From assembly GCA_910585605.1 (NCBI GenBank), contig CAJUFL010000009.1, positions 1 to 64,000 of the forward strand: a DNA stretch of 64,000 bases. The letters run 5' to 3'. A program made the translations under genes and the position numbers. The notes below the pieces were generated by a model that made no database searches, had not been told where the DNA came from, and was given only the letters and a program-made list of their open reading frames with translations. Shown here one piece after another: positions 44,396 through 51,965 of this stretch. This stretch comes from an uncultured Lachnospiraceae bacterium (GTDB lineage Bacteria; Bacillota; Clostridia; Lachnospirales; Lachnospiraceae). Each line of letters starts with the position of its first letter. Positions within the stretch are counted from its first letter, which is position 1.

Positions 44396-46036
44396 TTAGG
44401 TCTCAATTTTTTCTACCTCCGTATATTCGCCATATATTTTGGTGCCGTCTTCATTAAACCTGAAAGCCCTTACCCGCACATAATAGGTTCTACCGGCTGT
44501 CAGGCTCTCTACCGCTTTGTCTGCCGTTTCTACTTCCACTATCACCGTAGTCTTCTTATCAAAATTTTTATCCGTGGAATAACTGACTTCATATCCATCT
44601 GCCCCCTCTACCTCCTGTACAGATATCCGGATATCAGGATTTATGTTTAATTCCTCATCCACAAGTTCCGTTGTCTGCTCCGTATTGGGGATATTGAAAG
44701 AAAAACCATCCGGTTTTATCTTTGATATAGCAACTGCACCAGTCAGTGACAGCACTAAAACAAGAAAAAATGTCATTGTCTTAACCGGTATTTTTATCTT
44801 GGTTTTATCCGGTACTTTTTCCTCTTCCACACTGTTGTCTTCCATGAAAGATTCCTCCGGTAATTCCTTTTGTTCTTCTGCCCCGCTTGATACTGTCTGC
44901 TCTTCTGTCTTCTGTTCCTCTGGTTCCGAATAATCTTCCTGTATTTCTATATCTCTAGGTTCTATATTTGTGACTTTATCTGCGGTTTCCGGAGCACTCT
45001 GTCCGGAACTGACAGCCTTTGGAACACTTTTCCGCTTTGTTTTTAATCTCTCCCCATTTAACAGGAAGGATATTCCCGGTGTCTTTTTGGTGCTGACATT
45101 CAGATACCCCTTCATAACTTCATGATACAAAGGGTCTGTCCCCTGGAACATATCCTTATGCCCGCTGATACAACCGCATTCATCACATTCAGACAGATAC
45201 ATTTCTTTCAGGCGTTCATATTCTTCAGCCTGGCAGAAGTTCATCCATAACCTGACATTTTCACCAGCATACCGTAGGACGTTTAAAGCATCTGCCATCC
45301 GGTACGGCTTTCCATCTGTTATCACTATCTTAATCTTACATTGGTTAAACAGGTTCAGTTTTGCTGTCGTATATTTACCCATGTCGAGAATCACGAACCT
45401 CTTTTCTTGATCGATGTCCATATGTCGGTAATCCATACCGTTCCTTCTGTAATGATTATCCTCTATCTTTTCGAATCCGTAAAAATCTGCCATTGCTGCC
45501 AGATCGCCTGATTCATTTGCTTCTACATAACAGACATTTTCTGTATATTTGTGGATAAAATTTGCAAGTCCGATGGATATATGGGTTGCACCTGCCCCGC
45601 TGTTGGAAGACATGATTCCAATCCATGTCCCATTATAAACATCTTCTATCGGAATCTTTTCCCCCTTTAGCAGGTATTCCAGACTGCTTTCCAGATTGTC
45701 CTGATATTTATATAAAATGGTTATATGATCTCTGTATATAACTTTCTGATATTCTCCCTCATCATCCTGCGGGTACTCTTCCTCCAACAGGATAAACTGC
45801 GTATCCCACATTGTCCGGGTTGTTTCCATCATATCTCTTAACTGCTGGCTGTTATCTTTAATGCAACTTCTTTCAATCACAACATACCGCAGATCATGTA
45901 TAATCTGAAGCCGCTCCGGAATAAATGTATTCAGACTTCCTTTTTCCATCACCTCTGTAAGCAGATCCCACTCATATTGTTCTGCCATTCTGTCCAATAG
46001 ACCTTCTTTTTCTTTACTCGAAATATATATAATCAT
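44396..46036 (-). CDS. CpaE-like ATPase-type protein fused to membrane helix and FN3 domain
   Basis: About 546 residues. The N-terminal 300 residues resemble CpaE/TadZ/MinD-type domains: a receiver-like region, then the P-loop-like SSNSGAGATHISIGLANF, where the catalytic Lys of the Walker A is missing (GAGAT), and CYVEANESGDL. An acidic linker (about 340-410) leads to a membrane helix (about 412-432, MTFFLVLVLSLTGAVAI) and a C-terminal fibronectin type III domain (about 455-546; VEGADGYEVSYSTDKNF). It probably localises the conjugation channel and reaches outside. ATG 46036 has GAGGTGAGG upstream. Confidence 0.75.
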   Translation of the reverse strand: MIIYISSKEKEGLLDRMAEQYEWDLLTEVMEKGSLNTFIPERLQIIHDLRYVVIERSCIKDNSQQLRDMMETTRTMWDTQFILLEEEYPQDDEGEYQKVIYRDHITILYKYQDNLESSLEYLLKGEKIPIEDVYNGTWIGIMSSNSGAGATHISIGLANFIHKYTENVCYVEANESGDLAAMADFYGFEKIEDNHYRRNGMDYRHMDIDQEKRFVILDMGKYTTAKLNLFNQCKIKIVITDGKPYRMADALNVLRYAGENVRLWMNFCQAEEYERLKEMYLSECDECGCISGHKDMFQGTDPLYHEVMKGYLNVSTKKTPGISFLLNGERLKTKRKSVPKAVSSGQSAPETADKVTNIEPRDIEIQEDYSEPEEQKTEEQTVSSGAEEQKELPEESFMEDNSVEEEKVPDKTKIKIPVKTMTFFLVLVLSLTGAVAISKIKPDGFSFNIPNTEQTTELVDEELNINPDIRISVQEVEGADGYEVSYSTDKNFDKKTTVIVEVETADKAVESLTAGRTYYVRVRAFRFNEDGTKIYGEYTEVEKIET

Positions 46037-46057
46037 GTACCTCACCTCTTTCATGGA

Positions 46058-46082
46058 AAAGGCGGCCATACAAGACCGCCTT
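46058..46082 (-). terminator. Hairpin/U-tract upstream of CpaE-like gene
   Basis: On the minus strand GGCGG...CCGCC (with an outer AA/TT pair) is followed by TTTT and the GAGGTGAGG ribosome binding site. It follows the PrgI gene stop closely. Confidence 0.65.
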
Positions 46083-46087
46083 CTGCC

Positions 46088-46432
46088 CTATTCAATATTT
46101 TCCCATTCATTTTTTGCGATATATGGATAATACTTCTGGCTCCTCCTGAACTGGATTTCCAGCTTGATAATGTCTACCGGTGACAGGTTAAGTTCACCCT
46201 TCACTTGGAGCATGACAGCTGTACTGACTCCTATCAAAAATATAAAAAACAATATTGTTATATTATGGATACCCAATAGATAAATGACAGAATCCATAAT
46301 CAGAAAAATGAATATTGACAATATCGCAGGCAACAATTCCTCTTTTCCAAACCCCGGAAAATATTCTTTTTTCATTTTTAGCCCTGATGGCATATATAAT
46401 TCTCTTGTTTCTATTTCCTGTAATTTCTCCAT
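46088..46432 (-). CDS. PrgI family (VirB3-like) channel protein
   Basis: 114 residues. Two membrane helices (about 35-52 and 57-75) followed by NLSPVDIIKLEIQFRRSQKYYPYI, the PrgI-family end. PrgI-type proteins are the VirB3 equivalents of Gram-positive conjugation channels. GGAGAGGTAGGATA site; 15 bp from the next upstream gene. Confidence 0.85.
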   Translation of the reverse strand: MEKLQEIETRELYMPSGLKMKKEYFPGFGKEELLPAILSIFIFLIMDSVIYLLGIHNITILFFIFLIGVSTAVMLQVKGELNLSPVDIIKLEIQFRRSQKYYPYIAKNEWENIE

Positions 46433-46447
46433 TATCCTACCTCTCCT

Positions 46448-46654
46448 TCAATAATAATATCCCTTTATGAGATTGGCAATTGTCATCACTGTTTCAATCA
46501 GTATTAGTGCAATCAGGAGATTTTTAATTTTCTTGTTTCTCATAGTATGATCATCTTCATTCAGTCCAGTTAGTATATAATACACAACTTTAACTGCTAC
46601 TCCTGCTCCTGCCACGACCTGAATAACAACTATCAACTCTTTTATCTTTTCCAT
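46448..46654 (-). CDS. Small two-helix conjugation membrane protein
   Basis: 68 residues with two membrane helices (about 5-28 and 43-65) separated by a charged loop. It sits between the VirB6-like and PrgI genes, so it is probably a channel subunit of Maff2/VirB2 class. Its ATG is four bases from the VirB6-like stop. Confidence 0.65.
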   Translation of the reverse strand: MEKIKELIVVIQVVAGAGVAVKVVYYILTGLNEDDHTMRNKKIKNLLIALILIETVMTIANLIKGYYY

Positions 46655-46655
46655 A

Positions 46656-47495
46656 TTATCCTGCTTTCCTAAATGATCTTAAAATACTAAATGAATACAA
46701 TGCCTGCTGAAACTTACCACCCCCGCCTGGATTTGTCATAATGAATTCCTGCAGGAATGCCGGAGCTTTCAATGCCATTGTTAGAAATGTAAATGCCCAT
46801 ATGTATGATAGCTGTGATATGGAATATATGCTAAGCTTATAACATACAAGCTGTATGACCGCACCAAAGCATATCTGAAAAAACTTTTTACAGTATGGCT
46901 TAAAAACCCCTTCATCTGCATCCAGCAAACCCAATGCCGAAAAAGATATTCCCACTCGGAGAATAACTAACTGGATAGCATTCAAAGCAAACAACACTGA
47001 CAATACAATAGAAATAACGATAAATACAATCAGCATCAATATAGTCATTAAAGGCAACGAAGTAACCTTATAACAGGCATCTAATGCACTATCAAATTGA
47101 ATTGGTTTCATTTTAATTGATTTTAAAATATTCAATGTAATTTCATTACCTATCGACATCATATATTTAAATAATAAACCAAAAGAAAGTGATATGAAAA
47201 CAGCCTTTCCCAAATTCACTACATGAATGACAGGTTCTGCATCCTCATTTCCATCTGCTCCAAGAATATATGTATTAAACAATTTCCATGCAAATTTCAA
47301 GCCGAGCAGAAAAAAGGCATAGGAAAATATTACATTTGATATCGGTGCTATATTTACTCCTGTCTTTTCCTGGAACACTGCTTCACAATTAAAAACTGTA
47401 TTAAAATCCAGTACATCCAAAAAATAATTGGATACTCCTTCCCTTGAACTGTCCACAAGATCAGACAAAATTCCTTTTAATAAATCAGCTCCCAT
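46656..47495 (-). CDS. VirB6/TrbL-like conjugation membrane protein
   Basis: 279 residues, about six membrane helices and an N-terminal amphipathic region. The layout (N-out, a long periplasmic-type loop, a helix bundle with FALNAIQLVILRVGISFSALGLLD and a C-terminal GGGGKFQQALYSF) matches the VirB6-like proteins of Clostridial ICEs. It forms the membrane channel core. AGGAGG site. Confidence 0.75.
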   Translation of the reverse strand: MGADLLKGILSDLVDSSREGVSNYFLDVLDFNTVFNCEAVFQEKTGVNIAPISNVIFSYAFFLLGLKFAWKLFNTYILGADGNEDAEPVIHVVNLGKAVFISLSFGLLFKYMMSIGNEITLNILKSIKMKPIQFDSALDACYKVTSLPLMTILMLIVFIVISIVLSVLFALNAIQLVILRVGISFSALGLLDADEGVFKPYCKKFFQICFGAVIQLVCYKLSIYSISQLSYIWAFTFLTMALKAPAFLQEFIMTNPGGGGKFQQALYSFSILRSFRKAG

Positions 47496-47504
47496 ACTTC
47501 CTCC

Positions 47505-47870
47505 TTATGAATTAATCGAAATCCCATAATACCCGCCAATAATTCCAAAGAGCGTTCCTATCGTTTCGGCAATAATAAGTCCAATAACAGCCCCCTTTTG
47601 CTTTTTAGTAAATCTTCCTTCGTCAGTATCTTCACCCATTCTCTTCTGTATTTCCCACACCAGCCAGAGAACCAGCACAACAGCTGCTGCAACTCCCTGA
47701 CCCACTGATAAAAGATCTTTCATCATTCTCTTCGTTCCTGTTTCATATATACTGCCTTTAAACCCAGTCGCATATGCATTTGTTCCACTAGCTGCCAGAA
47801 TATATAAAAACATCCATATCTGAAACATTCCTGCCATTTTTCTTTTTACATTTTCCTTAATCTTTTTCAC
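47505..47870 (-). CDS. VirB2/pilin-like protein
   Basis: 121 residues from a GTG at 47870 with AAGGAGG eight bases upstream; a longer frame to 47939 lacks a site and would overlap VirD4. The N-terminus (KKIKENVKRKMAGMFQIWMF, ending AYA) is a classical signal peptide, followed by two membrane helices (about 55-75 and 90-110). VirB2-type pilins have this shape. It sits between VirD4 and VirB6-like genes. Confidence 0.72.
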   Translation of the reverse strand: MKKIKENVKRKMAGMFQIWMFLYILAASGTNAYATGFKGSIYETGTKRMMKDLLSVGQGVAAAVVLVLWLVWEIQKRMGEDTDEGRFTKKQKGAVIGLIIAETIGTLFGIIGGYYGISINS

Positions 47871-47919
47871 AATATCTTCCTCCTTGCTATTTAATATCTT
47901 CCTGTCCATTTGCAGGACA

Positions 47920-49947
47920 TTAATCATCATCCATATCATACATTCCCATCTCTTCTAACATCTGTTCTTCTGCCTCTGCCATCTGTCTTGCAGCCTGTTC
48001 AGCGGCTTCCTTTGCCTGCTTTTCTTTCTCTTTTCGCTTAATCTGATCCTGTATGACATCCCATATCCCCCACAATTCTATTTTTTGTGATATATCATGC
48101 TTCCTCCTCTGTTTCTGACGCTCCATACGCAGACTCCTGTTATGTGCCTCATCACCCATGCCAAACAACGTGTTAAAGTACCACTGGCTTAAATCCGGGG
48201 CATACATTACTGCCGGATGATTTCTGGAAGTCACCAGAGTATATGGTCTTTTTATCTTTTTTACTTCATCCGGTGTCAGCAACTCCCGACCAATCAGATT
48301 ATTGGAAGATCCTGTCGAAGTCACCCTGCTTCCGGAGCTGTTAGAGTTCATGCTGGTATTGTAAGACATGGTCGTATATTTTCCCAGCTTGTCGCTGATT
48401 TCCTTTAATGTTTCATTATCATCGCTCTGTAAATATACCCATGTTTCACAGTTTCCATTTATGATACGCAGACCTGTTTTCTCATACTTCTTTTCCATCT
48501 GTGCCTGCCCCTGAATATACAGTAAAAAGCGGATACCTTTGCCCCCGCCTACCGTCAGCATTTGTTCACAATTAGTAAGCTGCGAAAAGTTTCCAAACTC
48601 ATCTGCTACTACATTTACTCTCCTTTCTAGCCTTCCACCTCGTTTCTTCGCTTCTTTTGACAGAATCGTGTATGCCTGCGATACGAACAGCGTCGCAAGC
48701 GGATGGTATGTTGTCCTGTCATCCGGCAGGATTAGAAATACCGCCATCTTTTTCCTCCCCATATCAGCCGGATCAAAACCGGATGCAGAAGACATATTTG
48801 CTATATAGGGATTCGTAAACATTTTCAGTGTCATGACTGCGGACGTATAAAAAGAACTTCTGGTTCTACTCGGTGCGATATCCGATACTCCCAAAAGTCC
48901 TTTTGCCGGATGATCATCTGTCAGGGTGTTCACATAGACACTAAGTGGTAGTATCTGCTTCTTTCCAACTGTGATCGGCTTACACATATAAATCAGAAAA
49001 TAATACACATTTGCAAGGTTCCTGAACTGTCTGGTTCCCGCTTCCCTGTTATCATAGACAACTGCCATAATGGACGCCGCTATCATGGATGCTTCACCGT
49101 CATTCCAGATTTTTTCCCCTTTTGCTTCTCCTACCAGCTGAGAGGTCAGATCCCATGCAGCATCTATTGCAGCCGGAATATCCCCTGTATCTACAAAGTC
49201 GATGACTACCTGTAGGTAATTCCAGAGATCGGAATACAGCGGCTCATCATAATTTATCTCATATACCTCATACCCAAGACTTTTCAGATAGGGTTTCGTA
49301 TAATCTGCCAGCTCCCCTTTTACATCCGTTGCAATAATGGATTCTCCTGCCAGTCCCAGCAGACCGATTGTCTCTAATACACTGCACCGTGTCTTTCCGG
49401 ATCTTGTCGCACCGATACATAGCACATGGGTATCCGTATCAATGTAGTATATCTTTTCTCCTTTAGCAGTATCCATTTTTCCCAGGACAAAACCACCGGA
49501 AGGGACTTCAAATTCATGGATATCCTTTTCCAGTATTTCCCTTTCCAGTATTTCCTTCGGAAGAAACTGGCTCTTAAATGCTTTGTCAAATTCCTTTTTC
49601 CTAAGCCACCTTGCACTGCCACACTGGTTCTGCCCTGCCGGAGCAGGCGTATATATATCAGGTGTGACTTCTACCAGCTTTGATCTGTAACTTGGTTTAT
49701 TCATCACCATGTACAGATATAGTGCAGCTTCCAGTGCCACTACACAAAAAAGAATTTTCACTTTGCTCTCTGTCATGATCACCTCCTTGATTACTTTCAA
49801 ACCAAATATAAACTCTGTTGCTTTTATCGTTCTGGTCAGTACTGCTGTGATATAAATATTCGTATAGACTGCCAGCCATATTAAAAAAAGCAGTATGAGA
49901 AGAATTGACTTATCCTTCTTTACTGCTTCCAAAATCCTTTTTATCAT
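47920..49947 (-). CDS. virD4: VirD4/TraG type IV coupling protein
   Basis: About 675 residues. Two membrane helices (about 10-75), Walker A GATRSGKTRC (about 175-185), Walker B VVADEFGNF (about 415-425) and further TraG motifs (QGQAQMEKKYEKTGLRIINGN). It binds the relaxase-DNA complex and pumps it to the channel. Start 49947 is chosen four bases after the relaxase stop; the frame runs into the relaxase gene. The C-terminus is acidic (AEAEEQMLEEMGMYDMDDD). Confidence 0.94.
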   Translation of the reverse strand: MIKRILEAVKKDKSILLILLFLIWLAVYTNIYITAVLTRTIKATEFIFGLKVIKEVIMTESKVKILFCVVALEAALYLYMVMNKPSYRSKLVEVTPDIYTPAPAGQNQCGSARWLRKKEFDKAFKSQFLPKEILEREILEKDIHEFEVPSGGFVLGKMDTAKGEKIYYIDTDTHVLCIGATRSGKTRCSVLETIGLLGLAGESIIATDVKGELADYTKPYLKSLGYEVYEINYDEPLYSDLWNYLQVVIDFVDTGDIPAAIDAAWDLTSQLVGEAKGEKIWNDGEASMIAASIMAVVYDNREAGTRQFRNLANVYYFLIYMCKPITVGKKQILPLSVYVNTLTDDHPAKGLLGVSDIAPSRTRSSFYTSAVMTLKMFTNPYIANMSSASGFDPADMGRKKMAVFLILPDDRTTYHPLATLFVSQAYTILSKEAKKRGGRLERRVNVVADEFGNFSQLTNCEQMLTVGGGKGIRFLLYIQGQAQMEKKYEKTGLRIINGNCETWVYLQSDDNETLKEISDKLGKYTTMSYNTSMNSNSSGSRVTSTGSSNNLIGRELLTPDEVKKIKRPYTLVTSRNHPAVMYAPDLSQWYFNTLFGMGDEAHNRSLRMERQKQRRKHDISQKIELWGIWDVIQDQIKRKEKEKQAKEAAEQAARQMAEAEEQMLEEMGMYDMDDD

Positions 49948-49951
49948 ATTG

Positions 49952-50974
49952 TCACCGTTCCCAATCAAGACCACGTCCTTTCTCTGCTTCCTTCGCAAGC
50001 TCCCTTCTGGCAGCCGCCGAGGAATAATCTTTTTCTATCTGCTGTAATGGATATCTGGTTCCTGTGCTTTTGCTGATACTGTTTGCCAGCCGCAGGATTC
50101 CGTATGCCGTATCCATTGCATTTTCTACTTCCTGTTTCCGTTCCATTTCCCGGTACTGTGCATTCAATATAAACCTCTTTTCCATCGCCTCCTTCGAAAA
50201 CTTTTCCTGCGGATACAATTTTTTATTTCTGAGCTTATGACCATCTGGGTCGGTAAAGGTGACATACTTTCTAGTATCACTCCAATCTACCTGATACCCA
50301 AGCCGGTTCATTGCTTTTATAAACTCCTCTTTACTTGTCGCAAGCTCCATACACGTTTTCACTGCCAGGTATGTTTCATATTTCCATGAAGTTCCTTGTT
50401 GCTCCATCCGGATCTGATGCTGTGACTTATACGATTCTTCCTCCTTTTTCCTTGTTTTTTGTGTGATGTGCAGTCCATACTCCCGCAGGATGGAATCTGA
50501 ATAATCTTTCAATTCCTGAAGCTGTTTTGTAGAAAGCTCCCATTTATGCCCATCTTCCAGATTTACCGAGTTAACCACAAAATGCGTATGCAGCTTGCCT
50601 GTATCCAGATGGGTTGCATATACGACCTGAAATCCTTCAAAAAAACGGTGCTGTGCCAGTTTCCCTGCTATCTCATGTGCAATCTCTGGTGACGTTTCAC
50701 CCTCTACCAGATTCTGTGAGAAATGGATCAGCATCCTGTTTTTTCCATCCTCCTGTGCTTTATCATACATTTCTTTGCATAAGACCATTTCTTCATAGGC
50801 TGTGGCAGCATTGCAGTTCAGCGAACTGATCAGCCACGGCTTTGTTTTCTCTTCACTGGTTTGATAATCAAGAACCCCCTTTAGGGACTCCAGCGTATGG
50901 TATCCACGGTATCCGGCACCGGCTTTTGTCTTGCTCTTTCCATCAAAAAATGTTATTGTTCCGATGACTGCCAC
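49952..50974 (-). CDS. Relaxase/mobilisation nuclease (MobA-like)
   Basis: 340 residues. PF03432-type relaxase: a Tyr in GYHTLESLKGVLDY region, His triad motif HTHFVVNSVN (about 128-137), and KAQEDGKNRMLIHFSQNLV before it. It nicks oriT and stays covalently bound to the 5' end. The protein is short, without a helicase or primase tail. The MobC gene ends two bases upstream. Confidence 0.93.
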   Translation of the reverse strand: MAVIGTITFFDGKSKTKAGAGYRGYHTLESLKGVLDYQTSEEKTKPWLISSLNCNAATAYEEMVLCKEMYDKAQEDGKNRMLIHFSQNLVEGETSPEIAHEIAGKLAQHRFFEGFQVVYATHLDTGKLHTHFVVNSVNLEDGHKWELSTKQLQELKDYSDSILREYGLHITQKTRKKEEESYKSQHQIRMEQQGTSWKYETYLAVKTCMELATSKEEFIKAMNRLGYQVDWSDTRKYVTFTDPDGHKLRNKKLYPQEKFSKEAMEKRFILNAQYREMERKQEVENAMDTAYGILRLANSISKSTGTRYPLQQIEKDYSSAAARRELAKEAEKGRGLDWER

Positions 50975-50976
50975 CC

Positions 50977-51468
50977 TTACCCTTTCTTATTTAATTTCAC
51001 AAGCTGTTGTAATATCTGTTTTAATGTATCGTTTGTGGAAAACAGGTCAACTTCCTTAATCTTTCCCTGATGTGCCAGAATCGTCAGCTGGTTTACATTG
51101 ACACCCAGCTTCGCAACCTGCTTCGCCATCTCTTTCATACCAGGTATGATGCGGATTTCATTTCCGCTGGCACTTCTCCTTATATATTCCGATACGGAAC
51201 AGCCTGCCTCTTCCGCTTTGTCCGCATAATATTTCAGCTCTTCCTCCGATAAACGGATATGAATATCTCTGTTCCTGCTGCTGTCTGTCCTCTGTAACGA
51301 TTCTTTCCTCACATCTGTTATCTCCGTTACGGTATAATCTGAAGCGGCAAGTATGACTTCCCTGGCATATTCAGACAACTGCTTTCCGGCAGCTTCTGCT
51401 GCCTTCTCTATCACCTTCTTTTCCTCCGGTAGCACTCTGAAATGAATATCTGCTTTTTTTGTATTCAA
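50977..51468 (-). CDS. mobC: Relaxosome protein MobC with two ribbon-helix-helix modules
   Basis: 163 residues. Two copies of a ribbon-helix-helix unit (residues about 5-40 and 68-100: IHFRVLPEEKKVIEKAAEAA and IHIRLSEEELKYYADKAEEA) followed by a MobC-type end (GVNVNQLTILAHQGKI). It binds oriT and opens it for the relaxase. The start looks to be TTG at 51468 with GGAGGTGATG upstream. The doubling of the module is unusual. Confidence 0.86.
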   Translation of the reverse strand: MNTKKADIHFRVLPEEKKVIEKAAEAAGKQLSEYAREVILAASDYTVTEITDVRKESLQRTDSSRNRDIHIRLSEEELKYYADKAEEAGCSVSEYIRRSASGNEIRIIPGMKEMAKQVAKLGVNVNQLTILAHQGKIKEVDLFSTNDTLKQILQQLVKLNKKG

Positions 51469-51516
51469 CGGTTCGCATCACCTCCTTATATCAAACCAGC
51501 TTTTGATATCGACAAA

Positions 51517-51768
51517 TTATTTATAATCCCAATCCTTCTTATATCCACGTACACTGATATGCCAGCCTTTTCCATGATAAATATTCGGATTATCGTCACC
51601 AGGTCTTTTATCTAGAAATTCTATGTAGACAAAATCACAACCTAAATGTTTTACTACAACTGCATCATATTTTTTCTCTTCATAATAAAATACAACTTCT
51701 GTTCCAATGAAAGGCCTTTCCTCTGGATCCTGCACTAATTCATCAAACATTGTTATTTGTCCATTCAT
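51517..51768 (-). CDS. Small hypothetical protein near oriT
   Basis: 83 residues, acidic, with a likely beta-barrel pattern (GTEVVFYYEEKKYDAVVVKHL then FVYIEFLDKRPG). AGGAGG site. It lies between mobC and the structured region; possibly a relaxosome or regulatory helper, but unrecognised. Confidence 0.6.
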   Translation of the reverse strand: MNGQITMFDELVQDPEERPFIGTEVVFYYEEKKYDAVVVKHLGCDFVYIEFLDKRPGDDNPNIYHGKGWHISVRGYKKDWDYK

Positions 51769-51800
51769 TTTTTCCTCCTATCCATTTATATCACTACAGA

Positions 51801-51934
51801 GGGTTTGGGACACCTCCCAAGTATTGAGGTCCAGGTGGAACACCCTGGCAAGCTGTTTGCGGGGACATTCGTGGCACGAATGTATCCACAAACAGGAAGC
51901 TTGCCCCTGAGTGCTCCGCACTCCCGGTTTTTTT
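51801..51934. other. Candidate oriT: dense nested inverted repeats
   Basis: Within 134 bases: TTGGGA-CACC-TCCCAA (51805-51820); CCAGGTG-GAA-CACCCTGG (51831-51848, one bulge); and a nested unit of GCAAGC (51848-51853)/GCTTGC (51899-51904), GTTTG (51855-51859)/CAAAC (51889-51893) and ACATTCGTG-G-CACGAATGT (51865-51883); then GAGTGC-TCC-GCACTC (51909-51923). It is non-coding, adjoins mobC-relaxase and precedes the cargo genes, which is where an oriT and leading region belong. No exact nic site was fixed. Confidence 0.6.
51909..51934 (+). terminator. Rho-independent terminator on plus strand
   Basis: GAGTGC-TCC-GCACTC followed by CCGG and TTTTTTT. It faces right, against all flanking genes, so it either ends an antisense or small RNA made across the structured region, or insulates the cargo operon. 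Confidence 0.6.
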
Positions 51935-51965
51935 GAAGGAAAAACCTGTTGCAGTACCTGACTCT

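Noticed and set aside
51780..51965. Retron or group II intron RNA
   Set aside because: The block is structured, but there is no reverse transcriptase gene in the window and no intron boundary motifs.
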